This document shows, one piece after another, positions 1 through 14,800 of a stretch of 64,000 nt of DNA. Each line of letters opens with the position of its first letter. Positions within the stretch are counted from its first letter, which is position 1. Under the pieces are notes generated by a model. The model saw only the letters and a program-made list of their open reading frames with translations, was not told the origin of the DNA and ran no database searches. Both the position numbers and the translations under genes were made by a program. Source of the DNA: Angiostrongylus vasorum (Eukaryota > Nematoda > Chromadorea > Rhabditida > Metastrongylidae); the NCBI GenBank assembly GCA_018806985.1, contig JADANN010000119.1, positions 62,001 through 126,000 on the forward strand. The letters run 5' to 3'.

Positions 1-2855
1 TGACCATAGCAATCGACTAAAGTGCATCGTGTAACGCTTCTAAATGCTCTACTGTTCCGTTCTTTTTTCCCCCCAACGAATCTAATTTGACTCGGTGAGA
101 CAAAAGAAATGGCATAAACAGCTCTAAAAACTACTGTTTACTGGCTCTTTTGTTGATGTCCATGGTTTGGACGTCTACTATTGTTCCATTTTTGGGATCT
201 CGTCGAGGTTTGTGAATGAGCGCGATACTATGAATGTTAGCGAAAGAGGCGGAGTTGTAGGGCACCATTAAGAAGATCTGACGCCGACGAATCCAGTTCG
301 TAAGACGGTTATAACAAAACTAAATAACGTCTACTTGTACACGATGCTCTATGGATTCTAATTTTACTCAGTTATGAAATTATTCCATGTTTCACATTTG
401 TATCAGTCATTCGTTTTCTTCTTAAGTCTTCAACTATATTCCCTAAAACACTTCCGGATACTAGCAAAACAGCTATTACAGATATCATAGCTAAAATGAG
501 GGTAGATATGATTACCTCTTTAGTGGACACCTATGTACTTTTTAATCACGGACTAACTCTTATAACATTGCAAACCTGAGATATATCGTACGAGTTTATT
601 TATCATTCCTGATCTTTTCACTCCTTCATCCATTAGCACTTATTCGTCCATTGTTTTCTTCTTTTTTATCCACGTATTGATAAAAATTACCTAAGCCGTG
701 CTAATTTCGTCTTCATCCAAGTGTGTTGTTATTGTTGAAGATGTGCTATCGTATCTTTTCCAGTGCTCCCATTCATTCAAAATATGAATATAATAGCTAT
801 TTGAGGAACACATAATAGTTCTCTGTCGTTCTGTTTACTTTTCAAATCATCATAAACGCAGTGCTCAATAAATAAAACAAGCGAGATTCTTTCTTTTTTT
901 TGTTTGTGAAATATTCTCTCTATTGAAACACCGCTCCATCGTCCCATGGATTTACTTGTAATAACCCTTTACAACACATCAAATTTCACCGTCCATACGT
1001 TTAAAGTGATTTTTTATTGAATTTCTTCCCATTGAAAACAATGAGTATTCATCTCATCGATCCGCTATATTGGCGAAATTTCTCACGATTTTCTTAACAT
1101 CCTTGCAAAAAAATTTGAAAAGCTTAAAGAAGATTTAATTCGAACTCTAACAGAGCAACGTAAGGACGACCGCCAATATGTTCACATCTTTATCCCTTCT
1201 TTGTTAACATCGTTTCCACTGAACTTTGATCATCAACAATGAAGCGATAGTCATTTCCTCTTAATGAACTTAGCAACTATAACTCCTATAACTCCAAAAC
1301 TGATGCTGAAATTAAACGTCAATAACTGGTAAGTACATGTTATAATAAATTCTGATTTATATAATCTATGACGTATAAAAGTGAATGTTTTGCAAGCTTT
1401 TGCGTATTGTTAAATCTACCCTTCCAGTTTCCTTACCTTTTTTCGAATCGATTCATTTTAGATTGAATAGATGAGAATCGAGTCCAGACCATCAGCAATA
1501 CCAATAGTTCTGCTTATACATTGTCGTACTTTCCTCAGCACGACTCTAATCCAGTTTCTTTCGTTATCCTTCCAGTAAGAGTCACAACACTTCTTGAATC
1601 AGTGAAGTATAGTGTGGGGAGCGTAATTTCTTGACATCACCAAGTACATTTCAGTCACGAAATCCTTCGTTCATCGAATTTGCCACCGCAGAAACGACTG
1701 TAAGGTGTTTCTTCCTTCCGACTCTAATACAACGAATATGACGAAATTATTGAAGATTACAGTTGAAATGTAAATTTACAATGGAACTAAACTGAAGTGC
1801 GTGGCATCTATCTGCTTCCATCAGCTACATAATCAGTATTCTCACGTTCAAATTCGATTCAAATTATGCTTCTTTCCCGTCTTCGCTTGTTCGTCTTTGT
1901 TAAATGACTCATTGAAAACTAAAAGAAACAAGCATATTAAGTGAAAATTTCTCATGACTTCTATAACAACTACATTCACTTCATAAACAAAACCCATGAT
2001 GGAAATCTCACTAAACAAAGAGGTAGAACTACTGAATAGAGCAGACCATTGAAAAAAGAGAGGTGAAATGTACGAGTCTTAGTTATGACATATCGTGTGA
2101 GTCTTACTTACATGTAATAGGGGTGAATTACTACATCTGGACAGGTAATCAGCTTCAATCTTACTGTAATCAAGCGGAATTCAAAGGTTAGGACACCTAT
2201 GGCTGAACGAGAAGCGACAGTATAGTTCATGTGATAAATTTGTGGAACCGTTGTCACCCCCTTGCTTCATCACATCGTTACCAAACAGAAATCCTTTTTA
2301 AAGCAGCGAATCATACGTTCAAATTCGAAGGCAACACTGAACTCGCTGTTGAAATTCTGTGAAAAATTTAGCGATGCACACCAAAGTAAAAAGAATAAAA
2401 GAAATTAGTTTAGCTCATCATTGTAGATAATTCAATTATTGATCTCATTACCAACCGTTTCTACCAAGTGTTCCTTTTTTATGATATCCGTTCGACAATT
2501 GCACCTCGTTTTAACTTTAGCGTCAACCTCAATCGGTCAATAATTTTTCGTTTTACATCTTAATAACAACAAGTATAAATTGAATAGTGTGCAAAAATTG
2601 CTGCAAATCGGCTCCAGTGAGTTACCAAAGCGGACTCGGGAGGTGTTTGCGATTAAAAAAAAGTTGTTTCTGGAAGAGACATTAACTGTAGAAGCAGTTC
2701 TTGAGGTAGATTGATAGGAGAGGGAGTAGGGTATGTGGAATTCTAGAGTTCTACGTAACCAAGCGATCAGTAGTGAAGCCAATCCATTTATATATGAACG
2801 AACCATCTACAACTCCACGTGAACAGTTATTTCGTATTCCAATTTCTTAATTTAG
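1..2855. other. Upstream region, no gene recognised
   Basis: AT-rich sequence upstream of the first recognised ser-2 exon. I found no frame with convincing codon use and no repeat of the families named elsewhere. In C. elegans ser-2 has several alternative 5' exons and promoters, so undetected first exons or promoter sequence of this gene could lie here; that is inference. Confidence 0.4.
2841..2855 (+). promoter_or_regulatory. Splice or trans-splice acceptor before first ser-2 coding exon
   Basis: T-rich stretch ending in AG, 34 nt before the in-frame ATG at 2890. The frame is open from the acceptor to the ATG (residues [11 protein letters not shown]). It could receive an upstream cis exon or a spliced leader; the sequence alone does not decide. 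Confidence 0.4.
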
Positions 2856-5800
2856 ATCAACAAGCAATAATAATGCATCATTTAAGGATATGGTATTTCG
2901 TACCATACACTCAATTCGAGACAGTATTATAAATATGTCATCGGACATTATTACGTCAACTGACACACCGCTTCAAACGTCCACTATCATTCCGACAGTG
3001 GAATTAATTCTGGGAGCAATAACATACTTGGTATGCATAGTTTCGTTTTTTTTCGCTTGAAAAAATATTTACGACTCAGAAGAGATACTAGCAATGATGA
3101 GATATCATTTAGGGATAGATATAACGCGCGATAATCACTGTCGTCGTGTTTGTCACGATCTTTTTCACCTTGTTTTTTTATTAATCGCTCACTTTGAGAT
3201 ATAAGAGCGTCAAGAATCACAAGAATAAGCTTACTGAAAGAAAACTTTTGAAGAATGTCGTAATTGGGAAAAGTGGCCGGATAGTTGGGAATCTTCTAGG
3301 TCCTCTATAATTATAGTCATCTATTGATTTATATCAAATGTGCCAATCTACTCTATTGCTGGCTTACTACAAAGAAGCAGGAAAAAGGAAATCCAGCTCG
3401 CTTTATGATATAGAGACCAGTACTCAAATTTGAAGCTCTATGAAGATTTGCGTACTTAGATTTTATATATTATAATTACAGCTCTTATTGCTTTAGATAA
3501 AATCAAGACGATGTTCATGTGATAATAGTGCTTAGAAGTACCCTACAAAACACAAGTGATCTTGGTTCGGTCCCGCACTCTCGGTTTACCAAGTTCTCTG
3601 TCCCTCCCGGGATTGACACATTGGTACCATATCTGTCTACAAGAGTAAAACTCTGATTGTATTCATCGATAATCCTCGGAATCCACTGTGTAGACCATGT
3701 ATCTATTCAATAAAGTCAACGATGCTATGAATGCAGTCGAGTGCACGGTGTTTCTCTAAAGTAGTGTTGAAGGTCGATTCCATTTTCTCTTATCGTTTAA
3801 TATTACATCACAATGTGACTGTTGTTATCCTAATGATGATAATAGCCCTCGAGATTTACATACTTATCACGAAACTACCTTTATTCTCACAGAGAACAAA
3901 ACTCAACTGTAATTTGAAAGGACTTACGGTATTTTCTAAATTTCTCACTCCAATTATTCTTTGTTGGCATGTGGTCAGCGAAGAATACCAATCTTGAGAG
4001 AAATATCGCTTAATCTAATACACTCTAATTGAGCCAAAAATTAACAATGAAAGGGCATATTTTATTACGTGGTTGAGACCAATGAGACGTATGACGCAAT
4101 GCGTCGACGGCGCCACCCGCCCACTAACGTGGGAACGTGGCGCTGGGTTTGAAGCATGCCTCAGGTTTATCAAAGCACTTCAAATTTACTCTTCAACTAT
4201 GTCAGTTATTAGCCGAACAATTGTTTGAAAAGTGCAAAAAAAGTGCGTTGCCTATTAAAGCTTGAATCAAAATAACATTCTATAGAACAATTACACATCT
4301 TTTAGCAAAGTAGAAAACAAGGACTTCGCGTTAACATTTCATCTGTTAAGTTGCGTTAGAGAACTTGTCGACATCGTTTTCATCTTTGTATGGGTTTTTG
4401 TTTAGCTTGCTGTAGAATACGAAGACGAATCTTTCAGCTGATGTTTATTAATTAGAATTCGCCTTCGAGTGTCATTTTATTGTTTTTTTGAGTTATTCAA
4501 TTTTAATAATACTCCAAATGACACATAACACATTACATCAAATGTTTGGATTTTTGATTAGCATATAAAATTCACAACGGAATCGAACAGTTCTCAACCG
4601 CAGTAATTGGTCGACGGGAATATTTCCAAAAAAAGTTCTTTTCCGAGTCAAAGCTTCCTCATGGTAATGAGATCTCATTACCTCAACTTTCTAGCCAACA
4701 ACAGTTTTTCATACCTGTCCTATTGATGATTTTATTTATACAAATTTCGAAAACAAGAGCAAATTAGAACAAAGGCGCTTTTATTCTCTAAGTAAGGCGA
4801 AATGATGCTAATGTTATTTTCTAGCTGCCGTCAGGTCGATTCATTAGTACAAGCTTTCCGAAAAAGTCGATACAAATCAGTAATCATCGAAAATGTGAAC
4901 AATTAACAAGTTACTCTTCCACTTTAGTCTAGATAAATGCGACATACGCCTTACAAAATCTTTATCAGAAACTTTGAGACAGCAGAACTGAGAAAGCAGA
5001 GGCAGAAGCACGGGAGAATAAGGAAAGGAAGATAGAAAGTACAAGATTGTAAAGGTGATGAAAAGTCAGTGAACGCCAGTGGCAGGGTAGAATTAAAAGT
5101 AGTGCGTATCGATTGATGGGAGAAACTAATAGCTGAGATATCAAAGATAATTGACATTTGCTTTACTGCAAACAGAGAAAAAAGAAGAAAACAAGAAACT
5201 CAGCAAGTTGTTGTTCAGGTGATTATTGTGATGACGATCGTCGGAAACACATTGGTCGTTGTTGCAGTATTCAGTTATCGACCACTGAAAAAAGTTCAGA
5301 ATTATTTCCTCGTCTCACTGGCCGCATCCGATTTAGCAGTGGCGATTTTTGTGATGCCACTACATGTCGTCAAATTTCTAGCAGGTACAGAATTCCTCTA
5401 CTTTTCACAGATTTCCGCACTATCTGACTTGTCTGGGTAGACAGAAAAACGTGCTAACATGATGCATTATCATCAAGCTACTGGAAGTCATTGTACAGGC
5501 AACATATCCATTCAATCATTCTTCTCTCCAACACTAAATGCATTCGAATGCGTGTGCCTCATCCAACAAAGACTGACCAATCCTTTGAATTTTCAGAGGA
5601 CTAGTAGCCACACTGCTCCATTATTCTATTCACTGGAGCATTTCGTATGCTGTTCAAATGTGTTACTTAGACGGTTTTTCATATTAAACACACTACTGTA
5701 CATTCTGTATTAACTACGCTCTCGATTTTATTGACTTTTCCTTCAAATTTGCTAAGCTTAAACTCGGCACCAGTACTAAGGAACATAACACATTTATCAT

Positions 5801-8800
5801 TTACCCATTTAAGAGGAAACAACTTTTGAATTCCTTGCATATGAATTTCCCATCCTCACGAGCAATCCTCTAAACATCAACATGCCTGTTTTTTCTTAAA
5901 TTCTATGTTGTTAGTTCAAAAAGGTTTTCCCTTGTAGTTTCCCTTTCGAAGCGAATTTGTCAACAAGTGCAGTGTCTTGTCCTATAGTGGTATGATTGGA
6001 TGGTTTTTTCCAGAACAATAGTGATCTTTAGAATGACTGTAGTCGAAATACACTCGTTTATTTCTTATGACGGACCCTGTTTGGTTTATGAACTTTTACA
6101 CAACATTCTATTCTTTAACCTACGAACTGTTCCCACCCAAGATGTAGGGTTAGACCATTAGAAGCGTGTCTTTGTTGGAAAGCATTTTTGTAAGATAGAA
6201 TTATTTAGTATACACATTCCCGATGAAGTGAATCCAAAATGGATAAAGTTATTTTGCTTGTAGAAACAAGGACATGTGACTCGTGTATAACTTGCTCTTC
6301 ATTTCTTCGAATGTAATTCATTTTCTAGTAAGGAATCATATAAAAAGTTACTGCAAGTTCAAGTGTTTTGCCGAAAACTTTTGGGCTTACTTCATCAACA
6401 GTGACAGTTAACAGCTCACGAAAAAGTTGTGAGTTGTCCACATTAAGCGTGTCGCACTCCGCTTTGTAAAATCGACACATAGTTTTCCGATATCGAGTTT
6501 CGAATCACCATGACTACTTATCACATTTCTGCCTTGCACTCCAATCATATTGTTGTTGTTTTTCAGTTCTCGGCTGTTTTTCCACTATCTATTAATGATT
6601 TCCGATTAAGCGTCTGTCATACTTTGTTGGCCAATTCACAATTGTTCAGTAGAAGTCGTCGACGAGACCCGTCACGAATTCCGTAGTCATCAACGATTGC
6701 AGCAATTAGCTTGCATAGAAACACGTTTGCTCAGCATTGATCTCCAACGCGAAACACTAAACTCACTCAAACTCCCCTTCTCCTCATCATTCCATCACAA
6801 TAACAAACTCTCGCTACTAGTTCTTCTTAGCGAGCACCTTTATGACACTCCCAAAACGGACCGAAAGAATGACTTACTGAAATACTGAAGTATTTCAGTT
6901 CAACTGGTGGCTGAGCCCACTGTCTTTCCGTCAATTCGGCATCTACTAACAGATGCGTGACCAACGCTCATCGTCCAGATGCTTCATAATCTTTTTAAGT
7001 GTGTTGGTATTCGATTGCTGTCATAAACTGAGACGAAAAAAAACCTATGACAATCATACCTACTTGGATAACGTAGGTGTTGATGTAATGATGACAAAAA
7101 AGCCGATCTACAGCGAATGCTGAAATATTCGGACAATCGTGCAGTCCTTACACAAATCGCAATTTTTTTTATACCCCTTCTCAGTAGGATATAGTGCTAT
7201 GCAGCTTCATTGAGACTGACGACTTATGGGTGCGAATCCGGGCTAAACGATAGCGAGAACATGTGAATTTGGTCAGCTTGTCCTGAAGCGTTGAAAAAAG
7301 CGAGAACGAAAAAAAGAACTATCTCAAATGATTGTTATGATGGTCGGTGAATAGTACTTGAGAAAACTACCTTGTAACATACGGATCAGCATGATCTGGA
7401 AATCCAGTTTAATGCTTCTTTTTCAAAAGGAAGTGTTTTAACGAGCAATATGAATCTCCTTAGGAAAGAGAGAAAAGTCATTTCAAAAGTGATGAGATAA
7501 GGTTGAATTATGCTCAACGAGCAGTACAAGTGAAATCCGAGTTACCGACAAAATTCGTTGAAAGTTCAAAATAGAAATGAACGAAAGAGTTATTTTTAAA
7601 GCTCCAGATTCACTTCATCGACATTTGCTACCATCCAGAGGATATTACTCATAACTGACAAAGTCGTTTCCAAATCTTGTTCCATAAAAGCATAGTACTG
7701 TTGTTCTTAGTTTTTAGTGTGAGAAATGCTCTTCAACAAAATTTAAATCCACTTGCTATTGCAAAAGTGGTTCACCTTAAGCAACATATGGAATACTTTC
7801 AAAAACCAAAAAACCCAGCTTTCTGAAATGTGGCGAAAATTCTAAACTGTCACATAATGAACAGTTGTTATAGAAACATTTGGACACAATCATGTTTATT
7901 TTCCTAGGTAAATGCTAGTTAAACTATCGTAATTTTTTGTGGTTGTATTTCACATCGTACCCTGCTGTGGAAAAAAAGAATAGGCAGCAAATAAAAGTTA
8001 AGATCGTGATTTCACTTAGTGTATCAGCTTAACAAGGTTCAATGTCAATTTTTGCACCCCTATTCGTTCCCGTTGACGAGAGGTTGCTGGTAGCTCCGTT
8101 GGGGCAAAAAAACAGCTTGAGTGAAAGACAAGGCAAAGACCTCAGTGGAGTAGTGGGTAACACGTGAGTTCCTGGAAATGGCAATCACAGGCTCGAAGAC
8201 CGACTGAGGTCCTTCGTTGTGCTCATATCTCTGCATCTCCTTGTCATTGTATTTGGCTTAGTACCTTGCCATGTTGAAAAGGTAATAAGTAGTTAATAAA
8301 AGTTAAGGTGTCATTATTCTCATGTTCTGAGCCCTATAACGCAGAAGACAGTAAGTGGAAATAAGCTGTCGGTGAAAAATTTTCATTGAACCCAGTAGGA
8401 GAATCGAGGGGGATAATCGTACCAGCTGAGAATTCTCATTACTATGGTTTCCACTATATTTCAGATGGTCATTGGTTGCTAGGAATCCCGATTTGTCAAT
8501 TTTTCACAACGGCTGATATTCTCTTGTGCACATCTTCAATATTGAACTTATGCGCCATAGCAATTGACAGGTTCGAAATTTCTCCCGTTCATTTTTAAGG
8601 CGTTCGACTGCCTATAGCGTTTTTATAACAAACTGAACTTTCTTAGAGAATTACTTGCAGATATTGCGCTATTCATGATCCCATAAACTACGCACAAAAG
8701 CGTACACTACGTTTTGTCTGCTTGGTAATACTTACGGTAAGAGGATTTATTTTTTGGACAGTAGATAAGGTATACCTCTCCACTTACTTATGTTATGAGA

Positions 8801-11800
8801 CATAACCACCCAGTAGATTTCTTTCATACTGAACAGAACCCGGAAAACATTGCACTTCCATATGACGTGTCAAAATTTCTCTAAGGGCCTCCACTTATTC
8901 GCAAAGACACGAAAAGCATCATGTTTTCAAGTCAGGACGTATGTCTTTTACTGCTGTTGTTGTGCAGACAGAGTATTCATGACCAGCTCGGCGGAAAGTA
9001 AATTGGAGAAGCGCTTATTTGTGGAGGCAATTCCTGCCTGCCTTTCGATGAATCGCTCTAGTCTCATTCGCAAATGATTTTGAGAGATAAGTCCTAAATT
9101 GAACTGGAAGAACTGTATCTATACTTAAACCAAATGACATTATGAGATTCTGAAGACTGCCGCTAGATGTACTTCTAATAATATATTTGCTACGTACCAG
9201 CTAAGTTGACAGCTTAGTTGATGTAGATAAAAGCTCACCCACGCACTGTACTAACTATTCGGATAACGGTAATTTATGTTATTTCGAAATGACTACTGCC
9301 GTAAAAAGTGTTTTATCACAAAGCAAATACTGCCAGATACCGTTCATTGCTGGTTAGAAGATGTAAATCATTAATGCTTTCGTGATTTTGTAACTAACTC
9401 ATCAACCTCTAAGAAAGTTATTTTTTGAAGAAAAGCAAATTACAGCGTCCTATTCTTGCGGTTACTTAAGCAGCATGCATTTTTCTAGTTATGAATGTTA
9501 CCCTATCGTGTCTAGCAATTTTACAAGGATTAAGGTTCGGCCATGAATTTATCATAACTGGGCAATTTCATTCTGTCCATAGAACGACAACTTGGTCAAT
9601 CAGAGTCATTTCACGTTTTCCCACTATATCAACGTCAGTCCTTTTGAATCAATAGATAACAGGGATTTTCTTATTTTTTTTTAGTTCACTTTGATGTTTC
9701 TTTCATATCGGAATTGCTATGGCAAGCACACCATACTTTCACATAAAAAAAGGTTGAACTGTGGGTGTACTAAAAAACTTATTAGATACATATGCACATA
9801 AATAGTAGAAGAATTATCTTACACGATAGATGTGTACCACTTCTACTGCTGAAGTGTCGAGGATGTTCCTACTCGCGAATTGCGATATACAGCGAAAGGC
9901 TAATTCCCCTACCAGCACCACCCAAACGGAAAAAACGTCCCGTCATTTTCAACAAAAAGCCTTGTTAAGAGTAACTTAATGACAAAAGTCATCGTCATGC
10001 TGGAAGTAATCATGGTGCAAGATCGTAAGCCACACATCCATTAGATCAAACATCTGCTTTTAAAATGAGCGACGAACACGTTGGTATGGCTTTCTGAGGA
10101 ATCCAGACAAAAAATCTCATTAAACCGAAAACACAATAAACATAAATAATTGGTGGTTCTTCTCCGCTTACTATTGCTCGTGGAGGGGCGCGTATGGCGC
10201 AGTGGTCGGAGGTGCCCTGCCACACACGCATGGGATCGATCCCAGCGCCCCCCGGCCCACAAAACCTTCCATTCCTCCGGGGGTCAGCAAATTCGTACCA
10301 GACCCGTCTGGGAGGACAGCAGCACTGGCTCGATATATCTATAGGCTACCGCTAGTCAGTAAAGTCCAGTTATGCATTCAATCACCTCCAAACGATGCTT
10401 AGTGAAGTCGAATGCATGCGTATCCCTAAGGCATTGCTCAACGCCAAGATTTTTATCCTTTATCGACTTATTGCTCGCTGAAATCTATCAGCTAATACAG
10501 CGCATTCTCTGAAAAGTTAATACAGCAAATACGAAGAGCTAGTAGGAGCAGTAGTACTATGGTAGTTGTAGTAGTTGGATCAATATTGTCCCGTCATGGA
10601 CACTGTTGACACTATGGAGAGTTTTTTAGCCTAATGTGGTACTCAGCAAAACAAAAGATGCATCTGCTTGAACATCCCTTTCATCGCTAGTTCTTCTTAG
10701 ACTTCTTGTGAAACAGAGTCATCAACTAAACACCATTACGGGACATTTGCACTCGGATATGAACCACTTCACAATACACCGGCTCTTCGTCCTCAGGCTT
10801 TTTTTGTTTAATAAAAAAAATATTCTGGAGTTTTGTAAAATGATACCGCCTACAAGTCCGAAAACAAAATTACTCCATATAATATCTTAGTACAAAGGCG
10901 TGAATTGAAACCCATTCATGTTTGCCTACTCAGTACTCAAAGCAGTACTACCAATCTAGCAATTTTCTTTCTTTTAGGTTTGGATATTGTCTGTTATCAT
11001 ATCAGTACCACCACTAATCGGGTGGAATGATTGGTCATCACAAAAGCTACGCGATCATTGTGAGCTCTCATCCGAGAGGTAATATTACAGGTGTAAAACA
11101 AATACTTATCTTGATCAGGTTATTGTTCTAAGTATTAAAAGTTTTTCTCCTCTCCTGTGTAACCTCTATGTGCATCTTTCCAAACCATATGATCAATTCA
11201 GCTGGTGTGTGCGATGATAGAAAATTGCCCACCACTCAAAAACTTTGTTGTAATCCTTCAGAAAGGCTTTGGGAAATGTAAGATAGTTCGGTGTTTTTTG
11301 TGTTTGTTTATATACGCACATCCCATACGATAATTGTGGATCACCATAACGTCTGAAAATGAGATTACAATCAACTAGTTGTCAAAAATTGAATTGGATA
11401 GGCTTGATTCACGTCGGCAGCAAACGAATTAAGCTTTATCTTCCACTGAATGCTCAGCGGAAGTGAACCGATGGAATACTTGTGTTACCCTTTCCAAATT
11501 TTGCGGAGGAATGACTAACAGGTATGAACAAAAAAGAATAAGTTCACTGAAGCCGACAACAAATAATGAGAAGAAAACATTTGTTGCAATGCAATGGTGC
11601 TGAGATATTTACAAAACTCGGATCCCAGACCAGTTTGGAGCCCTCGATTACCCTTTCTGGGTGTGATGGATGATTGCTGATAGCAGCGCTAGGGGTAAAT
11701 GACTAGCTGGCAAAGCGAAAGGCAAAGCAGAGACTGCAATGGGTAACACGTTGTAGTTGCATTCCACGTAATACGCTACTGTAAAAAAACTAAAAGGTAG

Positions 11801-14800
11801 TAAATGAAAAGTTAAGCACTGTGATTTCTTAGACTGTGCACACGACGTACCCTTTAAAACCCCCTTATATATTCTTTCATGCTTATTTTTCTTACATTTT
11901 CAACTCTCGTGTTATATTAATATACGAATGATGGAAAAAAATTTGTCACCATCGGACCACATTACTCTCAACCTTTAGTTGTCGGTATATCAGCATATTC
12001 GTTTCAACCCATTTCTACGAGGAAATGGCTTTCCGTCAATAAATCATATATAACAGACACATGTATGGCTTCGTTGATCCATTATGGCAACGGGCAGAAG
12101 GCGCCGATAATTGAATTCATGGCCAAAGACTACTTGAGTTTTATGGACAGAGTGCAACCCCGTTTTTTATCCTCAAGTGGTTTCTTCGAAGTTGGCTGTC
12201 AGTAGTCAAAGAAACGAAGACGTTATCTTGGCTTTTATAAGAAATCACAGATGTGATGTGTAGTTGTTATCACTTGAAATCTGATAGAATTCATGCCAAG
12301 CAAGTGCGAGCTAGTCTTCGACTCTTTGACCACGTAACAGGTTTCATTGTAAACTATGTAGCACAGTACATAGGCCTCTTTGGCCGGCACCCGACTTAAC
12401 ATCTGTCCAAGGTAGGCTATCGAATCATTACTAAAACTTATGGAGAAAGCCTCTGTGTGACAAAATAAACGACAAAAAAAGGTGACTCATATATCACTCA
12501 AGCCGACCCTCTGCCATCAAGGGCGTAAGTCATAAATGATTCACACTCTCTCCATTATGTAGTTCTGTTTTTCAATAAATATTTTACTGTGACCGAGTTT
12601 AGAGGTGAAACACAAGAATGATCGAGAAATCTCGAGACCAATGTAATGTTCTCACTACTATCAAGGCGCGTGTGGCGCAGTGGTCGAGGGGCGCCCTGCA
12701 ACACACATGTAGAATCAGTCCCCGCGCCCATGGCTCACCAAACCTTCCATCTCTCTGGAGTCGACAAATTCGTGCCAGACTTGTCTGGGAGAATAGCAGC
12801 ATTGGCTGGATACATCGGTAGGCCACCGCGAGTCATTGTAAAGGCCAGAAGTGCATTCAATCACATCCAACGATGCTTAAAGAAGTCGAGTGCATCCTTC
12901 AGGGATTAACCAACGCCAAAAGCTTCACCCTTTTTATCCTTTAATGACGATTAACGAGTGGTAGTAGATCGCTTCCAAAAATTTCGTGATGGATGTGAGA
13001 AAACTGAACATAAAGAGGCTGGCATTTCATACGTTTTCGCAAACATTGATTGCTCAGAGGCATCAATCGAATCGGATTGAATTAAAGAGAGAAAAACCTA
13101 ATTCCAAGCTTCCTATCGTATTTCTTCTCTTTTTTCAGAAAGAATACATCCGTTACCAGATTTCTTTGTGATGTACAACAGATAATGATGATTTCTTTTC
13201 ATTACGAGCAAATGGAATCGTTTACATTAACGTCATTGTGTCCGATGAAATCTTTACAGGAATTAACGGGAAGCGGCAAGATATACCATAACGTCTGTAA
13301 CCAGTGTTAATTATCACGCATTGATCAGTTTCTAGTAAACTTCGACAGTTAATTGTAGTCTAAGGTGAAGCTTGAATGTCGAAATGAATTTCGTGACATC
13401 CGAAGTAATTCATGAAGGGGGAATTCACAGTGTTTTGTGGCAGAATTCTTAGTCTGTTCGCTACTTATTTGCTGTATTTTTGCATTTTAACATCACAAAC
13501 ATCGAACTTCACTTTTTCAGAGCTTTTGTTGTCTTCTCAGCGTCTGGCTCATTTTTTCTACCACTGCTTGTAATGGTTATTGTTTATGCAAAGATTTATC
13601 TAGAAGCAAGGCAACGAATTCGGACGAATAGAGGTATTTTTTCCTTGCATAGTGACAAAATTTGATTTTATGTCAAAGACAGCAGCTTTCTTTAAAAAAC
13701 GAAAAGCCAACAACAATGGAGCAATAAAGGAGCAAAAAAAAGTGCAAGTAGAAGTCTTTATTAAGGAAAGTTCTGAGTTGGAAGAGAGCTCAAGAAGTGG
13801 CAAAGCATTGGTATCTTATTTATCTAACCATTATGTTTTTTACACCTTGCACAAAACCACGATTGTTAAACAGATGCAAATTAAACAACCACAATGATGC
13901 TGAGATATTTGCAAAACTCCGTACCGTAGGTGTCTGCGGTGGGGAACGAACGCGCTATTACCCTTTCCGGAGGCTAGCGCGTTCACCACCGCACCATGCG
14001 GGTCCTTCGTTTCTCCTCTCTCTCAGCAAATTAAATAGTTGATAACTCTACAATAAAATGCCACGCTTCGAAGAAATTTGTTTTTTCCATGTTTCAGTAT
14101 TCTATTCACTCTATATTTATTAGGATTGGTTGATCCAATATATCATTCTAGCACATGAACGATAAACATTTTAATCAACACTTTATATTTTGTACACTTA
14201 CTGACATAAAGGGAAAGAGTAATCCCAGGTTCGAGTCTGGTTTGACGTCCACGTTTTGCAAACATCTCAGCGTCATCACTGTTACTGAACTAGTTTATTT
14301 ATTAGACTAGGAACTAGTTTAGTTTATGTTCTGTTTGCCTTGTTAGTGTTGTTGTATAAGTCTTTATTCAGCAATTCTAAAGGTATATAGCAAATTGGGA
14401 CACGTAGAGAAATGAAGTGAAGCGCTAGTTGTACATAAGCATTCTCTGGTTAGATCCATAACATACCTGGTACAAGTTTGGTCATTCCTCTGAGTGCTTT
14501 CATTCACTAGCAAACTCATTTAAGAGAAGTGGAGCAAAGAACCATTTACCATTCCTTTCGAAATTGTCGAACTCGAAATGTTTGTTGCTGGAAGACGAAT
14601 AAGAGAGTGATGCACTTTAAAAAAGGCTTGGACAACAGCCAAATCTTCCTCTAATCGTTACCCTTATATGCATTAACTTTCAACCAAATGAAAGCTTCAT
14701 TTTACAATAGTTTTAATGGGGACAGCTTGTCATACTACAAAAACGACGACCAAAAGCTGGCTTCAATTCGTTCGCTTTTTCGGTCTGTCCCTCTTCACTG

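Noticed and set aside
10187..10260. True tRNA gene at SINE heads
   Set aside because: A and B boxes are present, but the sequence does not fold into a complete cloverleaf by eye and recurs as part of a longer dispersed repeat.
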